Origin: an uncultured Campylobacter sp.
GTDB taxonomy: Bacteria > Actinomycetota > Actinomycetes > Mycobacteriales > Mycobacteriaceae
Assembly (NCBI GenBank): GCA_946221035.1
Contig: CAMIME010000057.1
Coordinates: 1-11,398 of the forward strand
Reading direction: 5' to 3'
DNA: 11,398 nucleotides
In this document: positions 1 to 6,074 of the stretch, in pieces
Position numbering within the stretch: the stretch's first letter is position 1
Layout: each line of letters starts with the position of its first letter
Translations under genes and position numbers: made by a program
Notes under the pieces: model-generated
The model's input: the letters and a program-made list of their open reading frames with translations, nothing else
Told to the model about the DNA's origin: nothing
The model's database searches: none

Positions 1-507
1 GCCCGGGCGTGGGGGTTCGGTGTGGAGGGGGGAACCTGGGGCGTCGATAAGCCAAGTGCCCAGGACGCGATGTTCGGGGCGCTGACGCTGACCACCGGGC
101 CGAAGGCGAAGGCCGGGTACTTTCTGCGCGCGGAGACGATCGCGCGGGTCAACTATTTCGGCGGGCGCTCGCACGGCGAAAGTGTCATGGAGTTGACCTC
201 GCGGCTCATCCCGAACGCGCTGTACCTGATGGATGAGCCGGAGTCCGGGCTCTCGCCGGTCGCACAGATGGCGCTGATGGCGCAGCTGCACGCGTTGGCC
301 GAACAAGATGCGCAGGTGATCATGGTGACGCACTCGCCGATTCTCACCGCGGTGCCCGGCGCGCAGTTGCTCGAGGTGGACGACGACGGCATCCACAAGC
401 GCGAGGTAGAGGAGACGATGGCGTTTCGTGCGATGCGCGACTTCCTCGAGGACCCGTACGGGATTGCCGAGTACATGGCGGAGTGGGCGGAAGGGGAAAT
501 CAGGTAG
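1..507 (+). CDS. AAA/ABC-type ATPase, 3' part (5' end outside window)
   Basis: The frame is open from base 1 to a TAG at 505-507, giving the last 168 residues; a GTG at 22 is only an internal codon. Visible motifs are those of the ABC-like half of AAA_21-type predicted ATPases: an ABC-signature-like GRSHGES (fragment residues 55-61), Walker B with the catalytic glutamate and D-loop in MDEPESGLSP (about 77-86), and an H-loop-like VTHSP (109-113). The Walker A part must lie upstream of the window. Such proteins bind and hydrolyse ATP as soluble dimers. Their partners vary widely, including nucleases, and no partner is visible here, so the role is unknown. The gene converges on the toxin gene with 7 bp between the two stop codons. 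The ATPase-fold call is firm; the specific function is not. Confidence 0.85.
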   Translation, partial: ARAWGFGVEGGTWGVDKPSAQDAMFGALTLTTGPKAKAGYFLRAETIARVNYFGGRSHGESVMELTSRLIPNALYLMDEPESGLSPVAQMALMAQLHALAEQDAQVIMVTHSPILTAVPGAQLLEVDDDGIHKREVEETMAFRAMRDFLEDPYGIAEYMAEWAEGEIR

Positions 508-514
508 AAATCCT

Positions 515-892
515 CTACGCGCCCGCGATGAAATTGATGCGCGCAGCAAGCGTTTCAACATCGGGGTGGTGTGCGGCAACGTCGCAGACAAGGTCGAATA
601 GATCGTCGTCGCTTACGGCTTCGTCGTCCACCCCGTAGGAGGCGAGAAGGAGGCTGACCAGCAGCGCTCCGAGACGCTTGTTGCCGTCGTGAAGCGGGTG
701 GCTGCCTTCGATGCTGTCGAGCAGCGCGGCGGCCTTGTGCCACACATTGGGGTAGAGCTCGCGCCCGCCGAACTGCAGCCAGGGGCGCTCGAGTGCGGAA
801 GCGAGTAACCCGAGGTCTTTGACCCAGAACCCCTCGCGCTCGAGCCACTCGGAGATGACCTCAACGCGGAACAGGAGCCGAGGCTCGATCAT
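515..892 (-). CDS. doc: Doc/Fic-family toxin of a toxin-antitoxin module
   Basis: A 125-residue protein of the length usual for Doc. The Fic/Doc catalytic motif is intact as HPLHDGNKR at residues 65-73, with H65, D69, N71, K72 and R73. Doc proteins are small Fic-fold enzymes; phage P1 Doc phosphorylates EF-Tu and stops translation. The start is the ATG at 892, because its first bases overlap the TGA of the upstream antitoxin (ATGA, 889-892), the usual coupling of toxin to antitoxin translation. A longer frame reaches 985, but the extra 31 residues are a Pro/Arg-rich shadow inside the antitoxin gene. The third motif position is Leu where canonical Fic has Phe, which is common in Doc. Target and activity are inferred from the family. 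Confidence 0.87.
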   Translation of the reverse strand: MIEPRLLFRVEVISEWLEREGFWVKDLGLLASALERPWLQFGGRELYPNVWHKAAALLDSIEGSHPLHDGNKRLGALLVSLLLASYGVDDEAVSDDDLFDLVCDVAAHHPDVETLAARINFIAGA

Positions 893-1095
893 GCGTCCTT
901 GAGCCGATCCATGAGCTCGGCGCGGTGGGCGTAAATCCTGTCGAGCTCCGCGTGGGCAGTACGACGCGCTTGGGTGCGTTCCCATTCTTCCCGGATGAGC
1001 CTGAGCAGGGTTTGCTGCTTCGACGTCCCCCCGTCGGCGGCAAGGTCAGCCAGCATCTTGTCGTCCTCCTCGGTGAGGCGCAGATTGAGTGCCAT
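889..1095 (-). CDS. Ribbon-helix-helix antitoxin partner of Doc
   Basis: A 68-residue protein. Its start, ALNLRLTEEDDKMLADLA, fits a ribbon-helix-helix beta strand followed by helix A, with a second helix around residues 25-40 (SKQQTLLRLIREEW). The charged tail (residues 41-68) would wrap the toxin. RHH antitoxins dimerise, bind operator DNA over their own promoter and neutralise the toxin. It sits directly upstream of the Doc gene with a 4-bp overlap. The ATG at 1095 has no Shine-Dalgarno sequence. A TACCAT -10-like box lies 8 bp upstream, so the transcript may be nearly leaderless. A tandem TGGTACCGC repeat immediately upstream is the likely operator. Classic P1 Doc pairs with Phd, so this RHH pairing is a partner variant. 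The fold call comes from sequence pattern alone. Confidence 0.78.
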   Translation of the reverse strand: MALNLRLTEEDDKMLADLAADGGTSKQQTLLRLIREEWERTQARRTAHAELDRIYAHRAELMDRLKDA

Positions 1096-1102
1096 AACGA
1101 TG

Positions 1103-1108
1103 ATGGTA
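1103..1108 (-). promoter_or_regulatory. Putative -10 box of antitoxin-toxin operon
   Basis: Read on the minus strand this is TACCAT, matching the actinobacterial -10 pattern TANNNT. It ends 7-8 bp before the antitoxin ATG, so transcription would begin at or just before the start codon. No convincing -35 box was found. It overlaps the first TGGTACCGC repeat, as expected for autorepression. Confidence 0.35.
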
Positions 1109-1123
1109 CCGCCGTGGTACCGC
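1104..1123. promoter_or_regulatory. Tandem TGGTACCGC repeat, likely antitoxin operator
   Basis: The 9-mer TGGTACCGC occurs at 1104-1112 and again at 1115-1123, an 11-bp repeat period, so both copies face the same side of the helix. Each contains the palindrome GGTACC. RHH repressors commonly bind cooperatively to short repeats spaced by about one helical turn. The site lies in the 70-bp divergent region between the antitoxin gene and recQ, and covers the likely antitoxin -10 box. Confidence 0.5.
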
Positions 1124-1149
1124 GGCCAAAAGGACGTGTCGGGGCGGTG

Positions 1150-1155
1150 TTATAT
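1150..1155 (+). promoter_or_regulatory. Putative -10 element of recQ
   Basis: TTATAT (with overlapping TATATG) is the only AT-rich hexamer in front of recQ. It ends about 10 bp before the ATG at 1166. No -35 match and no ribosome binding site are visible, so a near-leaderless transcript is inferred. Confidence 0.3.
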
Positions 1156-1165
1156 GGTGTGCGCC

Positions 1166-3220
1166 ATGACAGCCACTCGCACCCAAGCCGACGCACTCCT
1201 GAAAGGCATCGCGGGCCCGAACGCCCAGCTCCGCGACGACCAATGGTCCGCCATCGACGCCCTCGTCAACCAGCGAAAACGCATGCTCGTGGTGCAACGC
1301 ACCGGATGGGGCAAGTCGGCGGTGTACTTCATCGCCGCGAAGCTGTTGCGAGAGGCCGGGGAGGGCCCCTCCATCATCGTCTCGCCGCTACTCGCGCTTA
1401 TGCGCAACCAGGTGGAGGCCGCCGCGCGCGCCGGGATCCGCGCCGCCACCATCAACTCCGCAAACGTCACGGAGTGGGATCAGATCGACATCGCCGCACT
1501 CGACGTCCTCCTCATCAGCCCCGAGCGACTCAACGCACCCGACTTCCGCGAGCAGGTCCTGCCGCAGCTCACGCGCTCCGTGGGCATGCTCGTCGTCGAC
1601 GAGGCCCACTGCATCTCCGACTGGGGCCACGACTTCCGACCCGATTACCGTCGCATTTCTTTGCTTATCGACGACCTCCGGCCCCACACCCCCGTCCTCG
1701 CCACCACCGCCACGGCCAATGACCGCGTCGTCGCCGACGTCGTGGCGCAACTCGGCGTCGATACCGGGGTGCTGCGCGGCGGGCTGGACCGCGAGTCCCT
1801 GTCCCTGAACGTGGCGCAGCTGCCCGACCCAACGCAGCGCGCGGCGTGGATCGCGCAGTACCTGGGGCAGGTGGAGGGCTCCGGAATCGTCTACTGCCTC
1901 ACCGTTGCCGCAGCCCACGACCTGGCCGAGGCCCTGGAGACCGCCGGGTGGAACGTGGCCGCCTACACCGGACGAACGGAGGCGGAGGAGCGCGAGCGGC
2001 TCGAGCGCGCCCTCATTGGCAACGAGCTGAAGGCCTTGGTAGCCACGTCCGCGCTCGGTATGGGGTTTGACAAGCCGGACCTCGGGTTTGTGGTGCATTT
2101 AGGCGCGCCCAGCTCTCCGGTGAGCTACTACCAGCAGATCGGCCGCGCCGGGCGCGCCACCGACCACGCCGAGGTGGTGCTGCTGCCCGGGCCGGAGGAC
2201 CAACGCGTGTGGGAGTACTTCGCGTCCGTGTCCATGCCGGAGGAGCCTGTGGTTAAGCAGCTGCTGGGCGCACTCGGCGACGAGCCGGTGTCCACCCCGA
2301 AGCTAGAGAACGCGGTGGATCTGTCCCGCACGCGCATCGACCAAGCCTTGAAGGTCCTCGACGTGGATGGTGCAGTGCGGCGCGTGAAGGGCGGCTGGGT
2401 TTCCACGGGGTCGGAGTGGGGGTATGACCACCAGCGTTACGGTGGCTTGGCGGAAGCGCGCGAGCGCGAGCAAGACCTGATGCTGGCGTACGAGGCTACG
2501 GACGCCTGCCGCATGGTGTTCCTGCGGCGTGAACTAGACGACCCGACCGTCGCGGAGGGGGAGCGCTGCGGACGGTGCGACAACTGCACCGGCAACCACC
2601 TGCCTGAAGAAGTTGATCCGGCGCTGGCAGAGCGCATCGGCGCCCGGCTGAAGGCCCCTGGCGTGCCACTATCCCAGCGCAAGATGTGGCCGACAGGTTC
2701 TGCCCGCCGCGGCAAAATCAGGGGCGTGCTCGCCGGCAAGGCGCTGGGCAGGCTCAACGACGTCGCGCGCGGGCCCGCCCTTGCCGCATTATTGCGCGAC
2801 AACGCGTATCGCCCGGCCGGCAATTGGAGAGAGGACCAGTGGTTGACCCGCTTCGTGGCGGTACTGGCGGACTGGGAGTGGGACGAGCGCCCCGCAACGG
2901 TGGTGGCGCTTGGGAGTGCCGACCCTGCCCGCTCGGAAATGGTGGCGGCTACCGCGCAAGCGCTCGCGCGCGTGGGGCAGATGAACTTCGGCGGGACCGT
3001 GCAGGCTGGCGGGGCAGAAGTTCAGGCGCGCAACTCCGCCTTCCGGGTCAACGCCCTGGACCGGTACTTCGATTACTCAACGCTGGCGGTGGATGCGGGC
3101 CCGGTGCTGCTGCTTGCCGGCGAGGTGGATTCCGGCTGGTCGGTCACCGTTGCCGCAGCCGATATCGCCGAGCGATTCGGTGTGGAGGTGCTGCCGCTGG
3201 CGTTCGCCTCACGTGCGTGA
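1166..3220 (+). CDS. recQ: RecQ-family ATP-dependent DNA helicase, actinobacterial type
   Basis: A 684-residue superfamily 2 helicase that would unwind DNA 3' to 5' in repair and recombination. Order of motifs: Q26; Walker A TGWGKS (46-51); SPLLALMRNQ (73-82); DEAH (145-148) followed by the RecQ aromatic-rich loop SDWGHDFRPDY (151-161); TTAT (180-183); motif V ATSALGMGFDKP (293-304); motif VI QQIGRAGR (323-330). The RecQ zinc site is C448, C468, C471 and C474, followed by a winged-helix-like linker. Residues about 585-684 resemble a phosphoribosyltransferase fold with a degenerate PRPP loop. The ATG at 1166 is preferred: the frame opens upstream at 974, but that stretch lies in the antitoxin gene. 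An ATG at 1154 is a weaker option. No Shine-Dalgarno is visible, and an AT-rich TTATAT lies 10 bp upstream, suggesting a leaderless transcript. The tail overlaps the next gene by 12 bp. Confidence 0.93.
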   Translation: MTATRTQADALLKGIAGPNAQLRDDQWSAIDALVNQRKRMLVVQRTGWGKSAVYFIAAKLLREAGEGPSIIVSPLLALMRNQVEAAARAGIRAATINSANVTEWDQIDIAALDVLLISPERLNAPDFREQVLPQLTRSVGMLVVDEAHCISDWGHDFRPDYRRISLLIDDLRPHTPVLATTATANDRVVADVVAQLGVDTGVLRGGLDRESLSLNVAQLPDPTQRAAWIAQYLGQVEGSGIVYCLTVAAAHDLAEALETAGWNVAAYTGRTEAEERERLERALIGNELKALVATSALGMGFDKPDLGFVVHLGAPSSPVSYYQQIGRAGRATDHAEVVLLPGPEDQRVWEYFASVSMPEEPVVKQLLGALGDEPVSTPKLENAVDLSRTRIDQALKVLDVDGAVRRVKGGWVSTGSEWGYDHQRYGGLAEAREREQDLMLAYEATDACRMVFLRRELDDPTVAEGERCGRCDNCTGNHLPEEVDPALAERIGARLKAPGVPLSQRKMWPTGSARRGKIRGVLAGKALGRLNDVARGPALAALLRDNAYRPAGNWREDQWLTRFVAVLADWEWDERPATVVALGSADPARSEMVAATAQALARVGQMNFGGTVQAGGAEVQARNSAFRVNALDRYFDYSTLAVDAGPVLLLAGEVDSGWSVTVAAADIAERFGVEVLPLAFASRA

Positions 3221-3613
3221 CGTCCTCGCTGCCGCTGTCTGCGCAACGGCCGAGCCGAGCAGGATGAGTAAGCCGAGAGGGATGAGGTACAGAAACAGGT
3301 TGATGACCGGCAGCGACATGCCCGCCTGGTACTCCTCCCAATAGACGTGGCCGGTGGAGCCCAGGCCCACAAGTAGGCAGGCAGTGGCGATCCAGACGGC
3401 CACGGTGGTACCGCGCTGCGCGCGGGTTGCGCGGGTGTATGCGGCCGCCCAGCCGACAGAGCCCACGCTTGTCAGAACGACAACGCCGATCCCGATGAGA
3501 CATGTTGTGGCGTGGCTGAGCCTGTCACCGGCGAGTCCGATCCCCGCGACAAACGCGGCAGGCACGGCTACCACGGAAGCGAGGTACGCCCAGAGAATGC
3601 ATCGAGGAGACAT
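3209..3613 (-). CDS. Small four-helix integral membrane protein, unknown function
   Basis: A 134-residue hydrophobic protein. Four transmembrane segments can be read at about residues 6-28, 36-59, 70-87 and 101-122. A basic loop (RATRAQR, 61-67) and a basic tail flank them; the loop after TM3 carries acidic residues (YWEEY). No catalytic or transport motif was recognised. It converges on recQ, the two reading frames sharing 12 bp, and is divergent from dnaB across the DnaA-box region. The ATG at 3613 has no clear Shine-Dalgarno. A TATAAC hexamer on the minus strand (3690 to 3685) could be the -10 box of a leader of about 65 nt. The long frame and clean membrane topology support a real gene; the function is unknown. 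Confidence 0.72.
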   Translation of the reverse strand: MSPRCILWAYLASVVAVPAAFVAGIGLAGDRLSHATTCLIGIGVVVLTSVGSVGWAAAYTRATRAQRGTTVAVWIATACLLVGLGSTGHVYWEEYQAGMSLPVINLFLYLIPLGLLILLGSAVAQTAAARTSRT

Positions 3614-3668
3614 GGTGGAAAGCGTAGGAAAGTACTCTGGAGGCGTCCTGGGGGGAGGCGTAAAGCAA

Positions 3669-3939
3669 TGTGGATAAGTGGTCAGTTATACAGCCTGGGT
3701 AGGGGCTAGATTGTCCACTCGAGTGGACATTTCGTGGTTGTCAAATGCCGTGGTCAACGGAGTTATCCACCTATATCGTCACTATCTGATGGTGTGAAAA
3801 TATACAGCTTTACCTGGGATAATTGGCTCATGTCTAGGGGTTCAAGAAGCTAAATTCACACAAATTCCACACCGCAAACCCCAACCCTGTGGAAAACTCT
3901 CCCGCACATTCCCGGGTTGTCCATACCCCCTGTGGATAA
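3669..3939. promoter_or_regulatory. Cluster of DnaA boxes
   Basis: Matches to the DnaA consensus TTWTNCACA are: 3669-3677 (-) TTATCCACA, perfect; 3888-3896 (-) TTTTCCACA, perfect; 3931-3939 (-) TTATCCACA, perfect; 3763-3771 (+) TTATCCACC, 8 of 9. Matches of 8 of 9 to the mycobacterial-type TTGTCCACA are 3711-3719 (+) TTGTCCACT and 3917-3925 (+) TTGTCCATA. A weaker ATGTCCACT lies at 3722-3730 (-). The last strong box sits about 60 bp before the dnaB ATG, at the edge of the likely promoter, so DnaA binding could control dnaB. Initiation or DnaA titration are alternatives. Confidence 0.68.
3712..3729. repeat. Perfect 18-bp palindrome
   Basis: TGTCCACTCGAGTGGACA is identical to its reverse complement. 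Each half is part of a DnaA-like box, so it reads as two head-to-head boxes (TTGTCCACT and ATGTCCACT) sharing a CTCGAG centre. It may be a DnaA dimer site or the operator of another symmetric regulator. Confidence 0.75.
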
Positions 3940-3952
3940 CTCGGTTTGCGGT
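3871..3952. repeat. 10-bp inverted repeat around two DnaA boxes
   Basis: ACCGCAAACC at 3871-3880 is the exact reverse complement of GGTTTGCGGT at 3943-3952. The right arm belongs to a tandem GGTTTGC GGTTTGC (3943-3956). The 62-bp interior contains the DnaA boxes at 3888-3896 and 3931-3939 and the weaker one at 3917-3925. Confidence 0.6.
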
Positions 3953-3965
3953 TTGCATCGCGGGG

Positions 3966-3971
3966 TAGTGT
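3966..3971 (+). promoter_or_regulatory. Putative -10 box of dnaB
   Basis: TAGTGT fits TANNNT and lies 25 bp before the dnaB ATG, leaving room for a short leader with the ribosome binding site. The upstream TTGCGG/TTTGCA sequences (3946-3957) are poor and poorly spaced -35 candidates. A perfect DnaA box ends 26 bp upstream. Confidence 0.33.
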
Positions 3972-3996
3972 CATACACACAGCGAAAGGGGAGAAC

Positions 3997-5511
3997 ATGG
4001 GCGCAAACGACAGTTTCGACGACTTCGTGCCGCCGCCGGAGCCGGCCGCAGACTACGGGGATTTCAGCGACGCCGACTTTGAGGCCTTCCAAGGCAATAA
4101 TGGAGGCTCTACCCGCCGGGATAACGGCAGAGGCGGACGAGGGGGTAACGCATACTCCAATTTCAACCGCGGCAGCAACGAGCTGCAGGAGTATCGCACC
4201 CCGCCACACGACGAGCTGGCGGAGCGCTCTGTCATCGGCGCCATGCTGCTCAATCCGGATGTCATCTTGGACGTCGCCGAAGGCCTGCGGCCGGATGACT
4301 TCTATTTCCCGGCCCACCAGCTGATCTACCAGGCGGTCCTCGACCTCTTTGCGCAGGGCAGCTCGATCGACGTGCTGATTGTGTCGGGTCGCCTCGACCG
4401 CCAAAACTCGCTCGAGCGCATCGGCGGGGCGCCCTACCTGCACACGCTGATCTCCGAGGTCCCCACCGCCGCGAACGCCCGCTACTACGCGGAGATCGTG
4501 GAGGAGAAGTCCATCCTGCGCCAGCTGGTCAACGCTGGCACCGAGGTCGTGCAGCTCGGCTACGAGGGCGAGGAGGACATGGAGGTCGACGCGCTGGTCG
4601 ACCACGCCCAGCAGAAAATCTTCGCCATCACCAAAAACCAAAGCGGCGAGGATTACCGCCCGCTGTCGGACCTGCTCAAACCGACTATCGACGAGCTGAC
4701 AATGATCGCCCAGGGCGGCGCGCTCGAGGCGGGTGTGCCCACCGGCTTTATCGACTTGGACAAGCTGACCAACGGCCTGCACGCGGGTCAGATGATCATC
4801 ATCGCCGCCCGCCCGGGTGTGGGTAAGTCCACCCTCGCGCTGGACTTCATGCGATCCTGCTCGATCCACCAGGGCAAAACCTCGGTCATCTTCTCGCTGG
4901 AAATGAGCGCATCCGAGATCATCATGCGCATGCTCTCGGCCGAGACGGAGATCAAGCTGTCGTCGATGCGCTCGGGCCAAATGGACGAGCGCGACTGGGA
5001 AAAGCTCACCACCCGACTCACGGAAATCCAGGACGCGCCGCTGTTTATCGACGATTCCCCGAACCTCACCATGATGGAAATTCGCTCCAAGGCCCGCCGC
5101 CTGAAGCAGCAGCACGGCCTGGACATGATTGTGGTGGACTACCTCCAGCTGATGAGCTCGGGCAAGCGGGTCGAGTCCCGACAGCAGGAAGTTTCCGAGT
5201 TCTCCCGCCACCTCAAGCTGTTGGCGAAGGAGCTGGAAGTGCCGGTCATCGCCATCTCCCAGCTCAACCGTGGGCCCGAGGCCCGCACCGACAAGCGCCC
5301 CCAGCTGGCGGACCTGCGCGAATCCGGCTCGCTGGAGCAGGACGCCGATATGGTGTTCCTGCTCTACCGCCCGGACTCACAAGACCGCGACGACGAGCGC
5401 GCGGGCGAGGCCGACATCATCGTGGCCAAGCACCGCGGCGGGCCGATTGACACGATCCCGGTGGCGCACCAGTTGCACTACTCACGCTTCGTCAACATGG
5501 CCCACGGTTAA
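3997..5511 (+). CDS. dnaB: Replicative DNA helicase DnaB
   Basis: A 504-residue hexameric 5'-3' helicase that unwinds the replication fork. Residues 1-65 are an acidic and then Gly/Asn/Arg-rich low-complexity extension. The DnaB N-terminal domain starts near PPHDELAERSVIGAML (69-84). The RecA-like domain has Walker A ARPGVGKST (271-279), the catalytic glutamate in SLEM (E302), Walker B IVVDYLQL (378-385, D381), ISQLNRG (420-426) and AKHRGGP (477-483), which carries the arginine-finger region. The P-loop is unbroken, so the intein found at that site in some mycobacterial and other DnaB proteins is absent. The ATG at 3997 is chosen because AAAGGGGAG (3986-3994) lies just upstream; a TTG at 3946 in frame lacks such a site. 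The gene follows the DnaA-box region and stops 8 bp from the convergent lipoprotein gene with no clear terminator. Confidence 0.97.
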   Translation: MGANDSFDDFVPPPEPAADYGDFSDADFEAFQGNNGGSTRRDNGRGGRGGNAYSNFNRGSNELQEYRTPPHDELAERSVIGAMLLNPDVILDVAEGLRPDDFYFPAHQLIYQAVLDLFAQGSSIDVLIVSGRLDRQNSLERIGGAPYLHTLISEVPTAANARYYAEIVEEKSILRQLVNAGTEVVQLGYEGEEDMEVDALVDHAQQKIFAITKNQSGEDYRPLSDLLKPTIDELTMIAQGGALEAGVPTGFIDLDKLTNGLHAGQMIIIAARPGVGKSTLALDFMRSCSIHQGKTSVIFSLEMSASEIIMRMLSAETEIKLSSMRSGQMDERDWEKLTTRLTEIQDAPLFIDDSPNLTMMEIRSKARRLKQQHGLDMIVVDYLQLMSSGKRVESRQQEVSEFSRHLKLLAKELEVPVIAISQLNRGPEARTDKRPQLADLRESGSLEQDADMVFLLYRPDSQDRDDERAGEADIIVAKHRGGPIDTIPVAHQLHYSRFVNMAHG

Positions 5512-5519
5512 GAGGGGCG

Positions 5520-6074
5520 TCAGGCCAGGTTGATGTAATGGTGCCAGCCGGTCTCGTAACCGGGGAACGTGAACGTCACTGAGGGGCTTCCGTCGGCTTC
5601 GGCGCAGCTCATCGACTGGGAGTCCGAGCCGACCGAGCACTTCAGGTCGTAGGTCTCGTCCGTAACAGGACTCGGCACGCCGGTGAGAGTAGTGACCGGG
5701 ATCGATGTCACCGTCGGGTTGTTCGTCATTGTCCACGTCGCCGCGATCGCTCGGTTATACACCATGGCCGCGAATTCGCACGAGGTGTTGTCGCCGGCGC
5801 GGATCTTCGCACCCTCGGGTGTGGTTCCGCAATTGCCGCCCACCTGACCCTTGTACACCGTGTCCAGCTCGAGCGCGTCTGGTGCAGGCCCCGGTGCAGG
5901 ATCCTCTGCAGCTGCGGGCGAAGGGTCCTGAGCGGGCTCCGCGTCGTCTGCCGCTTCGACGAACGTGGTGGAGGTGACAATCACCGTCTCCGGTTCGCTG
6001 GCGCACCCTGCAAGCAGCACCCCGGCGGTGGCGAGGGTGCAGAGGGTGGGGAGCCGGAGTCCGTCGTTACGCAA
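5520..6074 (-). CDS. Secreted lipoprotein with two possible disulfides
   Basis: A 184-residue protein. Residues 1-24 form a lipoprotein signal peptide (basic start, hydrophobic core) ending in lipobox LLAGC, with C24 as the lipidated cysteine. A flexible Ala/Pro/Asp/Glu-rich linker follows (about 38-68). The globular part (70-184) has four cysteines (82, 99, 146, 157) that could form two disulfides outside the cell. The pattern of a TSCEFA segment followed by a PVTDETYDLKC segment resembles a domain common in secreted proteins of corynebacteria and mycobacteria; its function is unknown. The TTG at 6074 is chosen because it begins a proper signal peptide and has AAAAGGG upstream. An ATG at 6167 would give a non-signal N-terminus inside the MFS gene. 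The start overlaps the MFS stop by 8 bp, so translation is probably coupled. Confidence 0.82.
   Translation of the reverse strand: MRNDGLRLPTLCTLATAGVLLAGCASEPETVIVTSTTFVEAADDAEPAQDPSPAAAEDPAPGPAPDALELDTVYKGQVGGNCGTTPEGAKIRAGDNTSCEFAAMVYNRAIAATWTMTNNPTVTSIPVTTLTGVPSPVTDETYDLKCSVGSDSQSMSCAEADGSPSVTFTFPGYETGWHHYINLA

Larger units (their letters stand above)
3614..3996. other. Gene-free DnaA-box region upstream of dnaB
   Basis: No credible coding region was found in these 383 bp. They hold a cluster of DnaA boxes, a perfect 18-bp palindrome, an AT-rich stretch (roughly 3780-3870) much lower in GC than the surrounding genes, a near-duplicate AAATTCACAC/AAATTCCACAC (3852-3872) and a 10-bp inverted repeat (3871-3880 with 3943-3952). 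It should also contain the divergent promoters of the small membrane protein and dnaB. The composition and site content look like replication-control DNA. Confidence 0.7.

Noticed and set aside
504..518. GTAGA-AATCC-TCTAC hairpin between the ATPase and toxin stop codons
   Set aside because: The 5-bp arms mostly result from the two convergent TAG stops, and no T-run follows, so it is not supported as a terminator.
893..985. Upstream extension of the Doc frame to 985
   Set aside because: The added 31 residues are unlike Doc and lie wholly inside the antitoxin gene; the ATGA overlap marks the true start.
974..1165. Upstream extension of the recQ frame to 974
   Set aside because: It is antisense to the antitoxin gene, and RecQ homology starts after 1166.
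1388..2098. 236-codon open frame antisense to recQ
   Set aside because: No motifs, and it lies opposite the recQ helicase core.
3946..3996. TTG at 3946 as dnaB start
   Set aside because: It lies in the promoter/DnaA-box region without a ribosome binding site; the ATG at 3997 has AAAGGGGAG.
3614..3996. The chromosomal oriC
   Set aside because: Box content is origin-like, but dnaA and dnaN, the usual neighbours of actinobacterial oriC, are not here; an origin claim needs whole-genome data.
3856..5211. 451-codon open frame antisense to dnaB
   Set aside because: It mirrors the dnaB codon pattern, gives a His/Asp/Leu/Val-rich sequence without recognisable motifs, and dnaB is certain.
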